The notes under the pieces: model-generated
The model's input: only the letters and a program-made list of their open reading frames with translations
Databases searched by the model: none
Told to the model about the DNA's origin: nothing
Position numbers and translations under genes: made by a program
In this document: piece by piece, positions 14,573-14,827 of the stretch
How positions within the stretch are numbered: the first letter of the stretch is position 1
How the letters are laid out: each line of letters begins with the position of its first letter
Assembly: GCA_002309835.1 (NCBI GenBank)
Contig: DBYL01000006.1
Coordinates: forward strand, 1-14,827
Reading direction: 5' to 3'
Origin: Bacteroidales bacterium UBA1187
GTDB taxonomy: Bacteria; Bacteroidota; Bacteroidia; Bacteroidales; Paludibacteraceae
Length of the DNA stretch: 14,827 nt

Positions 14573-14827
14573 CCGCGGGCCACGACGCTCAGGACGCGGA
14601 CCTCTCTCGAGGCGTGCACCATCAGAGTGGTTATTGCGGTCGCCACGCTCAGGACGCGGACCACGCTCACGCTTCTCCGGCTCTACATAGCCTTCGGGTT
14701 TCTCCTTCAGCGCCTTAGCGCTCAGACGGAACTTACCGGTCTTCGGGTCAACCTCCAGCAACTTGATGCGGATATGGTCACCTTCCTTGATGCCGGTCTC
14801 CTCCATCGTCTCATAGCGTTTCCAGTC
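14552..14827 (-). CDS. pnp: Polynucleotide phosphorylase, C-terminal part (partial)
   Basis: The last 91 codons are visible, and the 5' part lies beyond the right edge. The first residues, DWKRYETMEETGIKEGD, then IRIKLLEVDPKTGKFRLSAKAL, are the second half of an S1 RNA-binding domain. They match the end of Bacteroidota PNPase, which degrades RNA 3' to 5' by phosphorolysis. A charged, disordered tail follows with two copies of ERGPRPER, which could add RNA affinity. The last residues, PGASSR, and the stop are encoded by the palindromic element at 14520-14572. The gene is convergent with tamB, 52 bases apart, sharing its terminator. Another S1 protein such as ribosomal S1 is possible but less likely given the EKRERGPRPER tail and the KTGKFRLSAKAL wording. 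Confidence 0.8.
   Translation of the reverse strand, partial: DWKRYETMEETGIKEGDHIRIKLLEVDPKTGKFRLSAKALKEKPEGYVEPEKRERGPRPERGDRNNHSDGARLERGPRPERRGPRPGASSR
14585..14662 (-). repeat. Two direct repeats in the pnp tail, 60-bp period
   Basis: ACGCTCAGGACGCGGACC occurs exactly at 14585-14602 and 14645-14662. The 60-bp spacing keeps frame and encodes two copies of the (E)RGPRPER tail motif 20 residues apart. This suggests tail growth by internal duplication. Confidence 0.7.

Noticed and set aside
14585..14662. CRISPR-like or mobile repeat in the pnp tail.
   Set aside because: Only two units, in frame with a 60-bp period and coding for a charged tail; simple internal duplication explains it.

Overview
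The window looks like a chromosomal segment of a Bacteroidota member, most likely order Bacteroidales. Three things point there: promoters of the Bacteroidota type (TTTG, about 20 bp, then TAnnTTTG), the DUF5063 / 3'-5' exonuclease gene pair, and Bacteroidota-type ParC, TamB and PNPase sequences. Most genes are housekeeping genes. The unusual content is a dense set of structured repeats between genes and, in two cases, inside coding sequence. I recognise no CRISPR array, tRNA, rRNA or transposase.

Left part (1-3541), all genes on the minus strand. A divergent promoter drives a DUF5063 gene that overlaps a DEDD-family 3'-5' exonuclease gene. Downstream come a secreted alkaline phosphatase and a 5'-truncated GxxExxY-family gene. 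These genes are separated by three copies (22-130, 489-647, 2088-2254) of a repeat with conserved ends and a variable, hairpin-rich interior. On the minus strand each copy starts within a few bases of a stop codon, or just before one, which gives a cassette-like layout. The middle copy has an interior bounded by perfect 13-bp inverted repeats.

Middle part (3586-6054), plus strand. A promoter that overlaps the divergent one drives an exported coiled-coil protein, uracil phosphoribosyltransferase (upp) and dprA. The coiled-coil stop codon overlaps the upp start codon by one base.

Non-coding block (6055-6453). About 400 bp contain a duplicated promoter-bearing segment and, between the two copies, a nested inverted-repeat structure of about 150 bp. 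That structure could be a MITE or a structured RNA leader. The second promoter has a perfect -7 box.

Right part (6454-14499), plus strand, tightly packed. In order: a 55-aa two-helix membrane protein, topoisomerase IV subunit A (parC), a Maf nucleotide pyrophosphatase and a 1531-aa TamB-type outer-membrane biogenesis protein. A hairpin terminator contains the tamB stop codon. Convergent to it lies the 3' end of pnp (polynucleotide phosphorylase), which runs off the right edge.

The most striking observation is a 53-bp palindromic element present in the coding sequence of both parC (9097-9149) and pnp (14520-14572), in the same reading frame. The two copies differ by compensatory base changes in a hairpin stem, and the pnp stop codon sits in the hairpin loop. 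This resembles the protein-coding palindromic elements known from Rickettsia.
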